From positions 16,352 to 80,351 of the forward strand of contig JARGPC010000011.1 in the NCBI GenBank assembly GCA_029212885.1: 64,000 bases of DNA, in the 5' to 3' direction. Below, one piece after another: positions 36,374 to 45,218 of the stretch (the stretch's first letter is position 1; every line of letters begins with the position of its first letter). This DNA comes from Coxiellaceae bacterium (GTDB taxonomy: Bacteria > Pseudomonadota > Gammaproteobacteria > Coxiellales > Coxiellaceae). The translations under genes and the position numbers were made by a program. The notes beneath the pieces are model-generated. The model searched no databases and was not told where the DNA came from. It worked only from the letters and a program-made list of their open reading frames with translations.

Positions 36374-37597
36374 TTAAGCTTCAGTTATTACTGCTTGCTG
36401 CTTTGGGTTTGATTTGGCCACTACAGTTTCAAATATTATCAACGCGGCCACAGCACTGCCAATAAATACCAGAGACAGTGGCGTTGCTGAGGTGTTAGGC
36501 AGGTAAGCTACTAATAAGCCCAAAACGCCACCACCTGCAATTTGCATAAAGCCATAGATGCTGCCAGCAAAGCCTGCGATATGGCCAAAGGGTTTTGTTG
36601 CAGTTGCAAAAGCATTTGGCCAAATAAAGAAGCAACCAAAGTAAAACAGCATGGTTGGTATAAATACCGTGTATACGGTCATGGTAGTGGTTAGTGACAA
36701 CACTAACATTAAAATACCGGCGGCTGTGGCAAATGACCAGCCAAAACGTAACATATTGGTTGAACCAAAGCGTTCAACAACGCGACCGTTTAGAGTGCCG
36801 GCACCAAAAGTGACGATTAAACCACCGATTAGATTAAGTAACCCAAAGCTGCCAGGCGTCATGCCAAGGTGATGCACTAATAATGCAGAACCTATGCTAA
36901 ACCAGCTGAAAAACGCACCATATGTAAGGAATTGGCACAGGATAATGCCGGTAAAATGGCGGTGACTGAAAAGTTCTTTGGTTGATTGTTTGATAAATGC
37001 CAAGCTTAATCGATCACGGCTGACATGTTGATTAACTTCATCGATTTTATACCAAACGATCCATGCAATTAAAATGGCGTAGGCAATAAGTAATACAAAA
37101 ATACTGCGCCAGCCTAAATATTCAGCAAAGAAACCGCCAATAGCTGGAGCGGCTGGAACAATAAAGCTAATGATAACTGTTAGGTAAGAGCCGTATTTGG
37201 CCATCTGATCACCACTGAAGCGGTCGCGAAAAATGCCGCGCCATAAGCTAGTGCCGGCGCCGGTGCCGCAACCGGTGATGAAGCGACCGACAATTAATGT
37301 GTCAATATTGGTGCTAAATACGCAAATTAAGCTGCCGATAATGGCGAGCGCCATGCCAACGATTAGTGGGCCGCGGCGGCCAAAGGCTTCTGAGAAGATG
37401 CCATAAAATACCATGGTGGCAGCCATACCAAACATATATACCGCCATGCTGGTTTGGGCGAGTGATATCGTGCTGTGTAAGTCTTTTGCGATAAGGCTTA
37501 AGGCGGGTGCATAGATATCAGAGGCTAATTGACCGATAACACCTATCAATAGAATTAGCAATAAAATCAGTATATTGGACTTTTCTTCTCGGTTCAT
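36374..37597 (-). CDS. Bcr/CflA-type MFS multidrug efflux transporter
   Basis: 407 residues, twelve helices. Drug:H+ antiporter features: QLASDIYAPALSLIAKDL in helix 1, FGRRGPLIVG in loop 2-3 and GRFITGCGTGAGTSLWRGIF across helices 4-5 (motif C-like region). These inner-membrane pumps export drugs or small metabolites. It is divergent from a TetR repressor with a perfect operator covering its likely -35 (TTGACT), so repression by that regulator is expected. A strong terminator follows. Confidence 0.9.
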   Translation of the reverse strand: MNREEKSNILILLLILLIGVIGQLASDIYAPALSLIAKDLHSTISLAQTSMAVYMFGMAATMVFYGIFSEAFGRRGPLIVGMALAIIGSLICVFSTNIDTLIVGRFITGCGTGAGTSLWRGIFRDRFSGDQMAKYGSYLTVIISFIVPAAPAIGGFFAEYLGWRSIFVLLIAYAILIAWIVWYKIDEVNQHVSRDRLSLAFIKQSTKELFSHRHFTGIILCQFLTYGAFFSWFSIGSALLVHHLGMTPGSFGLLNLIGGLIVTFGAGTLNGRVVERFGSTNMLRFGWSFATAAGILMLVLSLTTTMTVYTVFIPTMLFYFGCFFIWPNAFATATKPFGHIAGFAGSIYGFMQIAGGGVLGLLVAYLPNTSATPLSLVFIGSAVAALIIFETVVAKSNPKQQAVITEA

Positions 37598-37650
37598 TTC
37601 TCTCGTTTCCTAATTGATTGGTCAGTCAGTTAGGAGTAGTGTATAATATA

Positions 37651-37666
37651 TTGACTAGTTAGTCAA
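37651..37666. promoter_or_regulatory. TetR-type operator between MFS and tetR genes
   Basis: TTGACTA, GT, TAGTCAA is a perfect inverted repeat. On the minus strand its TTGACT serves as a likely -35 for the MFS gene (TACACT 17 bases on). On the plus strand it sits just after TATAAT (37643-37648), a likely -10 for the tetR gene. Binding would block both promoters. Confidence 0.75.
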
Positions 37667-37678
37667 GTAGGAGCTCAA

Positions 37679-38296
37679 ATGACAGTAAAAAGCGATACCA
37701 CAGATAAGCCTCAGCGCCAACGTGCTGATGATACACGGCGAAAAATTCTCGATGCGGCACGTAAATTATTTGTAGAGCATGGTTATGCAGGCACATCGAT
37801 GGGCAAGATTGCCAGTTTGGCAGAGGTTAACCACAGTCTGATCTTTCACCATTTTGGCAATAAACAAAAACTGTGGTATGCCGTGAAGGTGGATATTGTT
37901 GATACCTTTACCGGTAGTCATACACGCTTACCGCCAGTTGACCAGCCGTTACGCCCCTTCCTCGAGCAGCTATTAAAAAATAATGATAGTTTTTATCGTC
38001 ATGAAGACTTAGCCCGTATGTTGGGTTGGCAGCGCCTAGAGCGCAGTGAGGGTGTGACATTAGGTGCGGTAAAATCTGAAGAAATGGATCGTTGGATAGC
38101 TGCTTTTACGCACTTCCAACAATCTGGTGAAATTAATCCAGAATTAAAGGTAGGTTTTATTATTACCATGGTGTTAGGTATTGCCAGTAGTGCAGCAATG
38201 GACCCAATTATTTTTATTCGCGCTAAAAACGACCGCAAAGCGTATTATGACTTTTGTGTGGATTGTCTTATGCAGGCGTTGGCAACGAGTGAGTAA
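37679..38296 (+). CDS. TetR/AcrR-family transcriptional repressor
   Basis: 205 residues, ATG 37679 with TAGGAG upstream. N-terminal helix-turn-helix (RRKILDAARKLFVEHGYAGT then SMGKIASLAEVNHSLIFHHF) near residues 20-65; the rest is an all-helical ligand domain. It is divergent from the Bcr-type pump, with a shared perfect operator, so it is the probable local repressor and self-repressor. It ends three bases from the convergent channel gene. Confidence 0.92.
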   Translation: MTVKSDTTDKPQRQRADDTRRKILDAARKLFVEHGYAGTSMGKIASLAEVNHSLIFHHFGNKQKLWYAVKVDIVDTFTGSHTRLPPVDQPLRPFLEQLLKNNDSFYRHEDLARMLGWQRLERSEGVTLGAVKSEEMDRWIAAFTHFQQSGEINPELKVGFIITMVLGIASSAAMDPIIFIRAKNDRKAYYDFCVDCLMQALATSE

Positions 38297-38299
38297 CAT

Positions 38300-39436
38300 T
38301 CAAAGCTTAGCTAAGATTGTATGAGCTGAAACGCGTAGTGGAGAAATAACTTCATCTGCGCCAGCTTGTTTAGCATTTTGCACATTGTACGATTTTTCAA
38401 TGCGGGCAATTAAGCGAGTCTTGCGATCTTTACCACATACGGTGGCAGCTGACATCACGGCTAGAATATTTTCTGCGTCTTCTTCATAGGCGGCTATAAA
38501 GCAAGTGGCTTCGTTTAAGTTACATGTGGCAAGCTCTTTTTCATTCATTGGGTTAACCGCTATGACGTTATATCCCGCATCTTCCAGTCGCTGTGCTGTT
38601 ACCTTGTCTGGTTCTAAAAAGAAACACTTTTGGGCGTGGTCGACATAGGCCTTTGCGCACTCATGTGTTAATACATTATCGCCGCACAATATGATATGAC
38701 CCTTTAAATGACTAAGATGCGATACCATTTTATATACCCCTTTTACATTTTTTTGAATCATAGGCCCCAATAAAACACTTAAAGCGGTTACAAATGAACC
38801 AACTCCGATCAGAATCATAGTGACAGTAAAAATTCGTGCATTTTCAGTGATAGGTGTGATGCCGCCATACCCCACCGTGCTATAGGTAACAATGGTAAAG
38901 TAAATGGCATCAATCCAATTCATCATGCCGTGGAACTGAGCTCGCAAAAGGTAACTGCCTACGCTGCCGTATACTAAAGCAAAAATAACCGAGCAGCTGG
39001 CTATCAACGTTTGATAACGGGCCGAGCTGTTTGAGCGGCGAAAAAAATGCCGGCGATTGAGTACTAATAAAACAAAAAACAACATGGAAACAGCCATGCC
39101 TACCCAGGATGGAGCTGGCAAAGTCGCATTTATAAAAGCTAGTAAAGAAAAAATACATGTCCATACCCAGGCAGTGTATTTCTGCCTGTATAGACCATTG
39201 CCTAACACAATCAAAATAATGCCGAAAATGATGGATAAAAAATCACTACTTTGCTGAACCTTGATCAGCTCTGTCATGGCGGCATAATGCGTAAGTGCCA
39301 TAGGGCTGTGGATTGAGAATATTGGTGTTACGCCTACAAATAAGTTGGCTAAGCCCGCTAGAATGCTTACGCAGGCTAACAAAGTAGGGGTTCGGTGGTT
39401 GGTAGAAAATAATGCCATGAGTTTATAATAACTCAT
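38300..39436 (-). CDS. Potassium channel protein with TrkA-N (RCK) domain
   Basis: 378 residues from ATG 39436 (TTG 39454 and ATG 39418 also in frame). Several N-terminal hydrophobic helices, then an ion-channel pore AIYFTIVTYSTVGYGGITP with a canonical TVGYG filter, a last helix, and a C-terminal Rossmann-type domain beginning GHIILCGDNVLTHECA that resembles RCK/TrkA-N gating domains. The layout is like E. coli Kch. Unlike the channel at 1073-1891 its filter is intact, so K+ selectivity is expected. Confidence 0.88.
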   Translation of the reverse strand: MSYYKLMALFSTNHRTPTLLACVSILAGLANLFVGVTPIFSIHSPMALTHYAAMTELIKVQQSSDFLSIIFGIILIVLGNGLYRQKYTAWVWTCIFSLLAFINATLPAPSWVGMAVSMLFFVLLVLNRRHFFRRSNSSARYQTLIASCSVIFALVYGSVGSYLLRAQFHGMMNWIDAIYFTIVTYSTVGYGGITPITENARIFTVTMILIGVGSFVTALSVLLGPMIQKNVKGVYKMVSHLSHLKGHIILCGDNVLTHECAKAYVDHAQKCFFLEPDKVTAQRLEDAGYNVIAVNPMNEKELATCNLNEATCFIAAYEEDAENILAVMSAATVCGKDRKTRLIARIEKSYNVQNAKQAGADEVISPLRVSAHTILAKL

Positions 39437-39503
39437 TTTTTGAAGGAGTTGCAAAGGGTTTTAAGATTGCTCTCATGCCGAACATTTGGCTGGATAAAGG
39501 CAC

Positions 39504-40301
39504 TTAATTAAAGATCAGCAACCCACCCATGATGAGCAGCACTGCCGTAAAGATGCCACGTAATAATCCTTTAGGCATATGGTTAAAGCAGCGTGAACCT
39601 AGCCGCACGCCAACATACATGATAGGAATCATAATCGCGACAACGTGCCATTCAATCAGATGGAAAAAGCTCATTGATGTGTCGCCGTTATACAGTGTGA
39701 TGAGTAGGGTGGTGAATAAGGCGGCCAGTGAAGTAATGCAAGTAAAAATCGCGGTAGTGCCAACGATTTTTTTCATTTCCATGCCCATGTGGTGTAAGAC
39801 TGGGATCATCATGCTGCCGCCACCAATGCCTAATAATGAAGAAGGTGCGCCAACTGCAATGCCTGAAAGCATAATTTTAAAGCGACTCACGGGCGCGGCA
39901 CCGACGGCTCTGCCGCGGCGTTGATAGAGCAGGCTAATGGATAAAGTGACTAACAGTGCGCCAGCAATAATTGATATGTATGCAGGGTTAATCGATAAAC
40001 CTAACATGGCACCAAACAAAATACCGACCAGTACGCCCGGTAGTAAATAATACGATAATTGCCAATTGACGCGTTGATTGCGGCATTGCACCCAGACATT
40101 ACCAATTGAATTTAAGAAAACAATCGTAAGCGAGGTATTAATAGCTAGATGTACTATGTCGTTATTGGGTGCGTAGCCTCCATGTGAAAAGGCCAATAAT
40201 AAAGTGGGTAATAAAATAATGCTGCCCCCTAGGCCAAGCATGCCTGATAAGAAACTGGCAGCAAAGCCAGCGCATATCAGTAATACCATAAAGATATCCA
40301 T
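39504..40301 (-). CDS. TauE/SafE-family membrane exporter
   Basis: 265 residues, ATG 40301 with AAGGAA. Seven to eight helices in two halves, each with the family's Gly-rich start (LSGMLGLGGSIILLPTLLL and GAPSSLLGIGGGSMMIPVL). Members export sulfite, sulfoacetate or other organosulfur anions. The divergent LysR gene resembles YeiE, which in enterobacteria responds to sulfite, so a sulfite-related role is plausible but inferred. Confidence 0.9.
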   Translation of the reverse strand: MDIFMVLLICAGFAASFLSGMLGLGGSIILLPTLLLAFSHGGYAPNNDIVHLAINTSLTIVFLNSIGNVWVQCRNQRVNWQLSYYLLPGVLVGILFGAMLGLSINPAYISIIAGALLVTLSISLLYQRRGRAVGAAPVSRFKIMLSGIAVGAPSSLLGIGGGSMMIPVLHHMGMEMKKIVGTTAIFTCITSLAALFTTLLITLYNGDTSMSFFHLIEWHVVAIMIPIMYVGVRLGSRCFNHMPKGLLRGIFTAVLLIMGGLLIFN

Positions 40302-40440
40302 CTCATTTCCTTAAATTGTTAATCAACGAACGTGCCATATGGCATGCGGCTGTGTGAGCTTCGGGCTTTTACGGGGGTGTAAAGCAAAACCTTGACTGCT
40401 TGATCATTGTATAAAAAAATAGCTATAAAGTAAATTTGAA

Positions 40441-40472
40441 ATAACTTATGTTATAATTAAGTAAAACTTAAT
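40441..40472. promoter_or_regulatory. Two adjacent palindromes, likely LysR operator sites
   Basis: ATAAC-TTAT-GTTAT at 40441-40454 and ATTAAGT-AAA-ACTTAAT at 40456-40472, immediately upstream of the LysR start at 40485. Two spaced dyads are typical of LysR autoregulatory regions. Confidence 0.6.
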
Positions 40473-40484
40473 TAGGATATTTTG

Positions 40485-41381
40485 ATGCGAATTACACTGC
40501 GCCAACTTGAGGTATTTGTTCAGACTGCAAAAAATAATTCATTAAAACAAGGAGCTGAAGCATGTTATATGACACCGGCCGCGGCGAGTATGTCATTAGT
40601 GGAATTGGAGCGCCACTTGGGCGTGAAGTTGTTTGACCGTATTGGTAAGCGAATAAAGCTGAATGAGCTAGGAAAGGCGCTATTGCCCAAGGCAGTTTCG
40701 ACCCTTGATCATGCGATGGAGCTGCAAGATTTTGTTATTACACATCAGCAAGAGATGTCGGGTACGGTAATGATCGGTGCCAGTACGTCGATTGGTAATT
40801 ATGTGCTGCCGAAGTATATTGCTCTGTTTAAAATGATGTATCCCTCGGTGCATTGTAAGGTGTTTATTTCAAATACTGAGGAAGTGGTGAATGGCATTGA
40901 ATCATTAACGTTGGACATTGGCTTAATTGAGGGGTTTTGCCATTCAGATAAAATCACTGAAAAACGCTGGTTAAAAGATGAATTAAAAATCATTTGCCGT
41001 GGTAAACACCCATTAACAAAGCAAGACACGGTGCGCTTAGCTGATTTATCAGAATACCCTTGGATTATGCGTGAAGGTGGGTCAGGTGCGCGTGAAATCT
41101 TTACTGAAGCACTGGCACATAAAATTGAAATGAAAAAAGAAGTCACACTAAATAGTTTTGAGGCGATAAAAAACTACGTGATTCACAGTAATTGTTTGGC
41201 CTATGTGTCGCATGCAGTGATCAGTAATGAAGAGCAAGCACGTTCAATCAGAGTGTTAAAAGTAAAGGGGGTTAATATTGTGCGTGATTTTCATCAGATT
41301 ACGCATCGCGATAAATACCAAACGGCGGTCACGCAAAAATTTATTGAGTTTCTTAATCAGCAAGCTAAAGGCAAGGCGTAA
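40485..41381 (+). CDS. LysR-family regulator (YeiE/CysB-like)
   Basis: 298 residues from ATG 40485, AGGAT upstream. N-terminal HTH (LRQLEVFVQTAKNNSLKQGA, ASMSLVELERHLGVKLFDR), effector domain with MIGASTSIGNYVLPKYIALF and REGGSGAREIF, the latter a common feature of CysB/YeiE-type regulators that bind sulfur oxyanions. Divergent from the TauE/SafE gene, its probable target. Confidence 0.9.
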   Translation: MRITLRQLEVFVQTAKNNSLKQGAEACYMTPAAASMSLVELERHLGVKLFDRIGKRIKLNELGKALLPKAVSTLDHAMELQDFVITHQQEMSGTVMIGASTSIGNYVLPKYIALFKMMYPSVHCKVFISNTEEVVNGIESLTLDIGLIEGFCHSDKITEKRWLKDELKIICRGKHPLTKQDTVRLADLSEYPWIMREGGSGAREIFTEALAHKIEMKKEVTLNSFEAIKNYVIHSNCLAYVSHAVISNEEQARSIRVLKVKGVNIVRDFHQITHRDKYQTAVTQKFIEFLNQQAKGKA

Positions 41382-41467
41382 GCACAGAAATCAAAGGTTT
41401 CTCCTTGTGCTAAATGGCGCTATAATGAGTGCCCCTAGGTGTTAATTGAACAAAAAGAGAGCGAAAT

Positions 41468-41947
41468 ATGTCGTCACTTCCAATAACCGTTCGTGGTGAA
41501 CAGTTACTACGAAAAGAACTGGAGCAGTTAAAAACTGTAGATAGACCAGCCGTCATTCAGGCAATTTCTGAAGCGCGTGCCCATGGTGATCTTAAAGAGA
41601 ATGCTGAATATCATGCGGCGCGTGAGCAGCAAGGTTTTATTGAAGGCCGTATTCAAGATATTGAAGGTAAGCTAGGCGGTGTTCAGGTGATTGATGTCAC
41701 CAAGATGGAAAATAAGGGTAAGGTTATTTTTGGTGCCACCGTGACTATTGTTAACGTTGATAGCGATGAAGAAAGTACTTATAAAATTGTTGGTGAGGAT
41801 GAAGCTGATATTAAAGATAATATGATTTCATACAGTGCACCGATTGCACGCGCTATGATGGGTAAGCAAGTCGACGATACATTTGATTTTAATACGCCGC
41901 AAGGTGAGGTCGCTTCTTACGATATTATTCAGGTTGAATATATTTAA
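41468..41947 (+). CDS. greA: Transcription elongation factor GreA
   Basis: 159 residues, standard length. N-terminal coiled-coil with the acidic tip motif [20 protein letters not shown] (Asp/Glu that reach the RNA polymerase active site) and a C-terminal FKBP-like domain ([19 protein letters not shown]). It stimulates cleavage of backtracked RNA. A family B palindromic repeat lies right after the stop and may terminate transcription. Confidence 0.97.
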   Translation: MSSLPITVRGEQLLRKELEQLKTVDRPAVIQAISEARAHGDLKENAEYHAAREQQGFIEGRIQDIEGKLGGVQVIDVTKMENKGKVIFGATVTIVNVDSDEESTYKIVGEDEADIKDNMISYSAPIARAMMGKQVDDTFDFNTPQGEVASYDIIQVEYI

Positions 41948-41959
41948 TTTTTCTCTATG

Positions 41960-42063
41960 GATCCCGCGTCTAGCGCGGGATGACACTTGTTCTGTCATCC
42001 CGGCCTCCGAGTTTGTCATCCCGGCCTCCGAGTTTGTCATCCCGGCCTCCGAGCCGGGATCCA
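41960..42063. repeat. Family B palindromic repeat with three tandem 21-bp units
   Basis: Starts with the hairpin ATCCCGCG-TCTAG-CGCGGGAT (41961-41981), followed by three units beginning TGTCATCCCGG at 41993, 42014 and 42035. The first two are identical 21-mers and the third runs into GAGCCGGGATCCAT. The end complements the start of the element. Confidence 0.85.
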
Positions 42064-42072
42064 TAATAATAA

Positions 42073-43587
42073 TCAATTTACCATTTTATTCATTTTTACT
42101 CGCGTAGCCACAAACATCCCAATCAACAATAACACCGTGTTTATCCACATCAGTTGAGTGAACGTATGCATAAAGCTTTGGTTAGCAATATGGAGCAGTT
42201 GGGGCAATTGATTATTGGCAACATGGCCCTGTAGCCATTTGCCATCGTGTGCACCACTGGCAATGGTTTGTAAGCGTTGCAAGGCTTTTGAAACTATAGT
42301 GATATGATCAGCTACTAGTAGTTTTAACATCATCACATTACTTTTGGCACTCATATACGAGCCTGATATGGCGATACCCATAATCGCGCCTATAAAGGCA
42401 ATGGTGAAAAATAAGCCCATCCCGGTGCTCGCATGTTGTTTGGCGCTGGTGCGCAAAATACCATTGATGGTGGAGGGAATATGCATGCCTGTTCCGAGGC
42501 CAAAAATGAGCAGGGCGAGTACTAAGATAATCATTTGGGGCTGAGCATTTAGCTGACTTAAGAGCAAGCAAGCAACGGCGCAGAAAAATAATGAGAAAAT
42601 ATTCGGTCTTTTAAATTCCACTTTATCGATTACTCGCCCCGTGAGTGGTGAGGTAATCGCAATCATTGCGGTCATAATCAAGATCAGCAAGCCGGTTTTT
42701 AATGGTGTGTAGCCGACAACATTTTGCAAATACAGTGGAATAAACAGCATGGTGGACATCCATGCATACATAAACACGATGCGGGTGAACGCGACTTTTA
42801 AATATTCTTTATGCGTTAGTAAAACGGCGGCGATTAAAGGATTTTTTGAGTGCAATGAACGATAGCAAAACGCACCAAGTAAAATTACCCCAATGGCAAT
42901 AAATAGAATAACATTTCCTGTTTCCAGGTTTGCTGTTTGGTTGAGTGTGGTAGCTACCATGGCTAAGCCAATCATAAACATGGCGATCCCGATAGGGTCT
43001 AGCTTGCCTTTATTTGGGTTGGTTTTATCAGATGCGGCAAAATAACTGGTCATAAAGAAGCAGATAACGCCTAGTGGTACATTGACAAAGAAAATCCAGT
43101 GCCAGGTGGTGAAGTTAAGAATAATACCACCGACGGTAGGGCCAACGACTTGGCCTAGTCCCGTTAGCGTAACAGCGGCACCTGTTGCCAAGCCGCGTTG
43201 CTTTTCTGGAAAGGCATTATTGATGATAACCATGGCGATGCCTAGCGTTGCTGCAAAACCAATGCCTTGTACAAAGCGGGCTGAAATTAATAAGGGAGCG
43301 CTAGGTGATAAGCCGCACAATAATGAGGCAATGGTGAAGATGGCTGTACCAATAAGAAAAATTAATTTATTGCCGTACATATCAGCCAAACGACCACATA
43401 TAGTGAAGAAAATAGCAGTGGCTAGTAAATAGCTCGATACTACCCATTGGATAACGTTTAAGTCAGCATTTAGTGATATGGATATTTTTGCTAGAGCAAC
43501 GTTAACAATGGTGCTGTCGATGTTGATCAGCAGGACCATTAAACCAACTGAGGCCAGTACCCACCATTTGCTTTTGTATTTGTCCAT
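42073..43587 (-). CDS. EmrB/QacA-type (DHA2) MFS transporter
   Basis: 504 residues with about 14 helices, as usual for DHA2. The N-terminal helix has the motif LINIDSTIVNVALAKI, loop 2-3 has GRLADMYGNK and helix 5 carries TGLGQVVGPTVGGIIL (antiporter motif C). These pumps export drugs or metabolites with proton exchange; no partner adaptor is adjacent. The gene lies between two repeat elements. Confidence 0.9.
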   Translation of the reverse strand: MDKYKSKWWVLASVGLMVLLINIDSTIVNVALAKISISLNADLNVIQWVVSSYLLATAIFFTICGRLADMYGNKLIFLIGTAIFTIASLLCGLSPSAPLLISARFVQGIGFAATLGIAMVIINNAFPEKQRGLATGAAVTLTGLGQVVGPTVGGIILNFTTWHWIFFVNVPLGVICFFMTSYFAASDKTNPNKGKLDPIGIAMFMIGLAMVATTLNQTANLETGNVILFIAIGVILLGAFCYRSLHSKNPLIAAVLLTHKEYLKVAFTRIVFMYAWMSTMLFIPLYLQNVVGYTPLKTGLLILIMTAMIAITSPLTGRVIDKVEFKRPNIFSLFFCAVACLLLSQLNAQPQMIILVLALLIFGLGTGMHIPSTINGILRTSAKQHASTGMGLFFTIAFIGAIMGIAISGSYMSAKSNVMMLKLLVADHITIVSKALQRLQTIASGAHDGKWLQGHVANNQLPQLLHIANQSFMHTFTQLMWINTVLLLIGMFVATRVKMNKMVN

Positions 43588-43632
43588 TTTGTATCCTTAC
43601 TGGTGTTGTGCGTGATTTTTGTCATCAATTAT

Positions 43633-43726
43633 GTCATTGCGAGGAGCTTGCGACGAAGCAATCTCAGAACTTAAGCGGTAGAGTCATGAGGTTGCTTCAG
43701 CCTTCTGCCGAAGGCTTCGCAATGAC
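43633..43726. repeat. Family A palindromic element, second copy
   Basis: Begins GTCATTGCGAGGAGC and ends CGCAATGAC. It shares with the copy at 16794-16899 the inner words CGACGAAGCAATCT and AGTCATGAGGTTGC, but its right half (CCTTCTGCCGAAGG hairpin) differs. Confidence 0.8.
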
Positions 43727-43730
43727 GACC

Positions 43731-43759
43731 GGTCATCTCGGACTTGATCCGGGATCCAC
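43731..43759. repeat. Family B repeat, single partial copy
   Basis: GGTCATCTCGGACTTGATCC followed by GGGATCCAC, the same end found at 56338-56367. It sits four bases from the family A element, so two different repeat types are side by side. Confidence 0.7.
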
Positions 43760-43875
43760 ATATTATTTGGGTCGACAGAGTCACCAAGCTCGATTCTATC
43801 ACCGTTCTTTCTAAGAAGCTTGTCACTGGAAAAGTGTCACCTTATAATAGCGCCAAGATAAATAAGGAGTACTAC

Positions 43876-44835
43876 ATGCAAGTAGATAAAGCCGCGTTAT
43901 TGCACATAGAAGATGCAATAGAATTAACTGAATTAGAAAATGGCATAGGCTTATTGCGCTTTTTAAGCAAAGCCAACTGCGCTAGCCTAAAAGTTTTACA
44001 AAGTATTCAGCAGGCATTGAAGCTGGCTGAGAAGCAGTTAAAGGCATTGGTGATTTGGCAGCCGAGTGAGAAGTTCTTTTGTGTTGGTGCAGATCTGCCG
44101 CATATATGTAAATTAGCGGAAGCTGATGACGTTGATGGCATGCGTGAATATTTGAACTGCTTTCAACAAACCTCGGTAGCGATTCGTTATGCGCAATTAC
44201 CCGTCGTTGCTGCGGTGCGCGGCTTTGCGTTAGGTGGCGGCTGTGAAATAGCAATGCACTGCGATGCGATTGTGGGACATGAAGAACTCAAAATCGGTTT
44301 GGTAGAAAGCTTGATTGGTTTGTTGCCTGCTGGTGGTGGCTGTAAAGAAATGGTGTATCGTGCATCACAAGCTGAAGATTATTTGGAAACTTTAAAGCAA
44401 TATTTTTACCAAGTAGCAGAGGGCTTGCGAGCCAACAGTGCCGAACAAGCCAAACAATATAATTATATGCATGCAAATGACCCTGTTGTTGTAGACAGTG
44501 ATGAGGTACTGGAGCAGGCCAAAGCTTTTGCTTTAGCATTAACGGATAACTACCAAGCGCAAGCACCGATTGAAATCCCCGTAGTTGGAGAGCAGTACAT
44601 GGCTGACTTGTTAGATTACTATCATAATCATACCGAAAAGCAGTTAACCGAACATGATGAGCTGGTGGTTGAGCAAATCGCAAAAGTGTTCTGTGGTATG
44701 GGTGCTGATGGCACAGTTACTGAACAAGATTTCTTGAAAATTGAACTTGATGCTTTTATGCATTTAGCACTAACTGAGAAATCTCGCGAGCGTATTTTTC
44801 ATACCCTTGAGACAGGTAAACCGCTGCAAAATTAG
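43876..44835 (+). CDS. Enoyl-CoA hydratase half of a FadN-type 3-hydroxyacyl-CoA dehydrogenase
   Basis: 319 residues from ATG 43876 with AAGGAG at good spacing. The crotonase fold is visible: SEKFFCVGADL and AAVRGFALGGGCEIAMHCDA (oxyanion hole), VESLIGLLPAGGG, and a C-terminal segment ending RERIFHTLETGKPLQN. These features and the ending match the C-terminal part of the fused dehydrogenase/hydratase FadN family (about 770-790 residues), in which the hydratase follows the NAD-binding half. The N-terminal dehydrogenase is absent, and repeats occupy the upstream DNA. It has its own start, so it may be a working stand-alone enzyme or a deletion remnant. A role in fatty-acid beta-oxidation is likely. 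Confidence 0.8.
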   Translation: MQVDKAALLHIEDAIELTELENGIGLLRFLSKANCASLKVLQSIQQALKLAEKQLKALVIWQPSEKFFCVGADLPHICKLAEADDVDGMREYLNCFQQTSVAIRYAQLPVVAAVRGFALGGGCEIAMHCDAIVGHEELKIGLVESLIGLLPAGGGCKEMVYRASQAEDYLETLKQYFYQVAEGLRANSAEQAKQYNYMHANDPVVVDSDEVLEQAKAFALALTDNYQAQAPIEIPVVGEQYMADLLDYYHNHTEKQLTEHDELVVEQIAKVFCGMGADGTVTEQDFLKIELDAFMHLALTEKSRERIFHTLETGKPLQN

Positions 44836-44887
44836 CTGATTTGCTCTGCTATACTAACGGTGTTGTGTTGATATAGTGGAGCAAAAA

Positions 44888-45184
44888 ATGAAATATTTTG
44901 TTAGTATAATCACTGGGTTATTCTTGAGTTCTACAGTAATGGCGGCAAGCCTTGAACCGAGTAGTCCAGCTGTTAAACAAGGCAGTGCCAGCCTAGAGCC
45001 GATTTCACCCAAAATGAAAGTTTCAACTACTACGAAACAGAAAATGGATGCGGCTGGTAAAAAAGTACAAGGCATGAAAACCAATTTCAACAAAGCCACT
45101 AATTCAGCATGTGGTAAGGGTCAGTTGGTGGGCTACAATGGCTCGAAGCCAATTTGTGGTGCGGCGCCAGCAAAGCCTAATTGA
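44888..45184 (+). CDS. Small secreted protein, tandem pair member 1
   Basis: 98 residues, ATG 44888 with TGGAG. Clear signal peptide (MKYFVSIITGLFLSSTVMAA). The mature part is Ser/Pro/Lys-rich and ends with NSACGKGQLVGYNGSKPICG. The C-G-x-G-Q...P-I-C motif recurs in the next gene. The two cysteines could form one disulfide in the periplasm or outside. No family recognised. Confidence 0.75.
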   Translation: MKYFVSIITGLFLSSTVMAASLEPSSPAVKQGSASLEPISPKMKVSTTTKQKMDAAGKKVQGMKTNFNKATNSACGKGQLVGYNGSKPICGAAPAKPN

Positions 45185-45218
45185 TATGATCAAATAATCA
45201 TTAATCGACGAGGTTACA

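Noticed and set aside
41993..42063. Three tandem units that could suggest a CRISPR array
   Set aside because: Units are contiguous without spacers, belong to the dispersed palindromic family, and no cas genes are present.
43744..43875. A longer N-terminus for the hydratase gene starting in the repeat
   Set aside because: The upstream codons lie in a family B repeat and translate to non-conserved sequence; AAGGAG before ATG 43876 decides the start.
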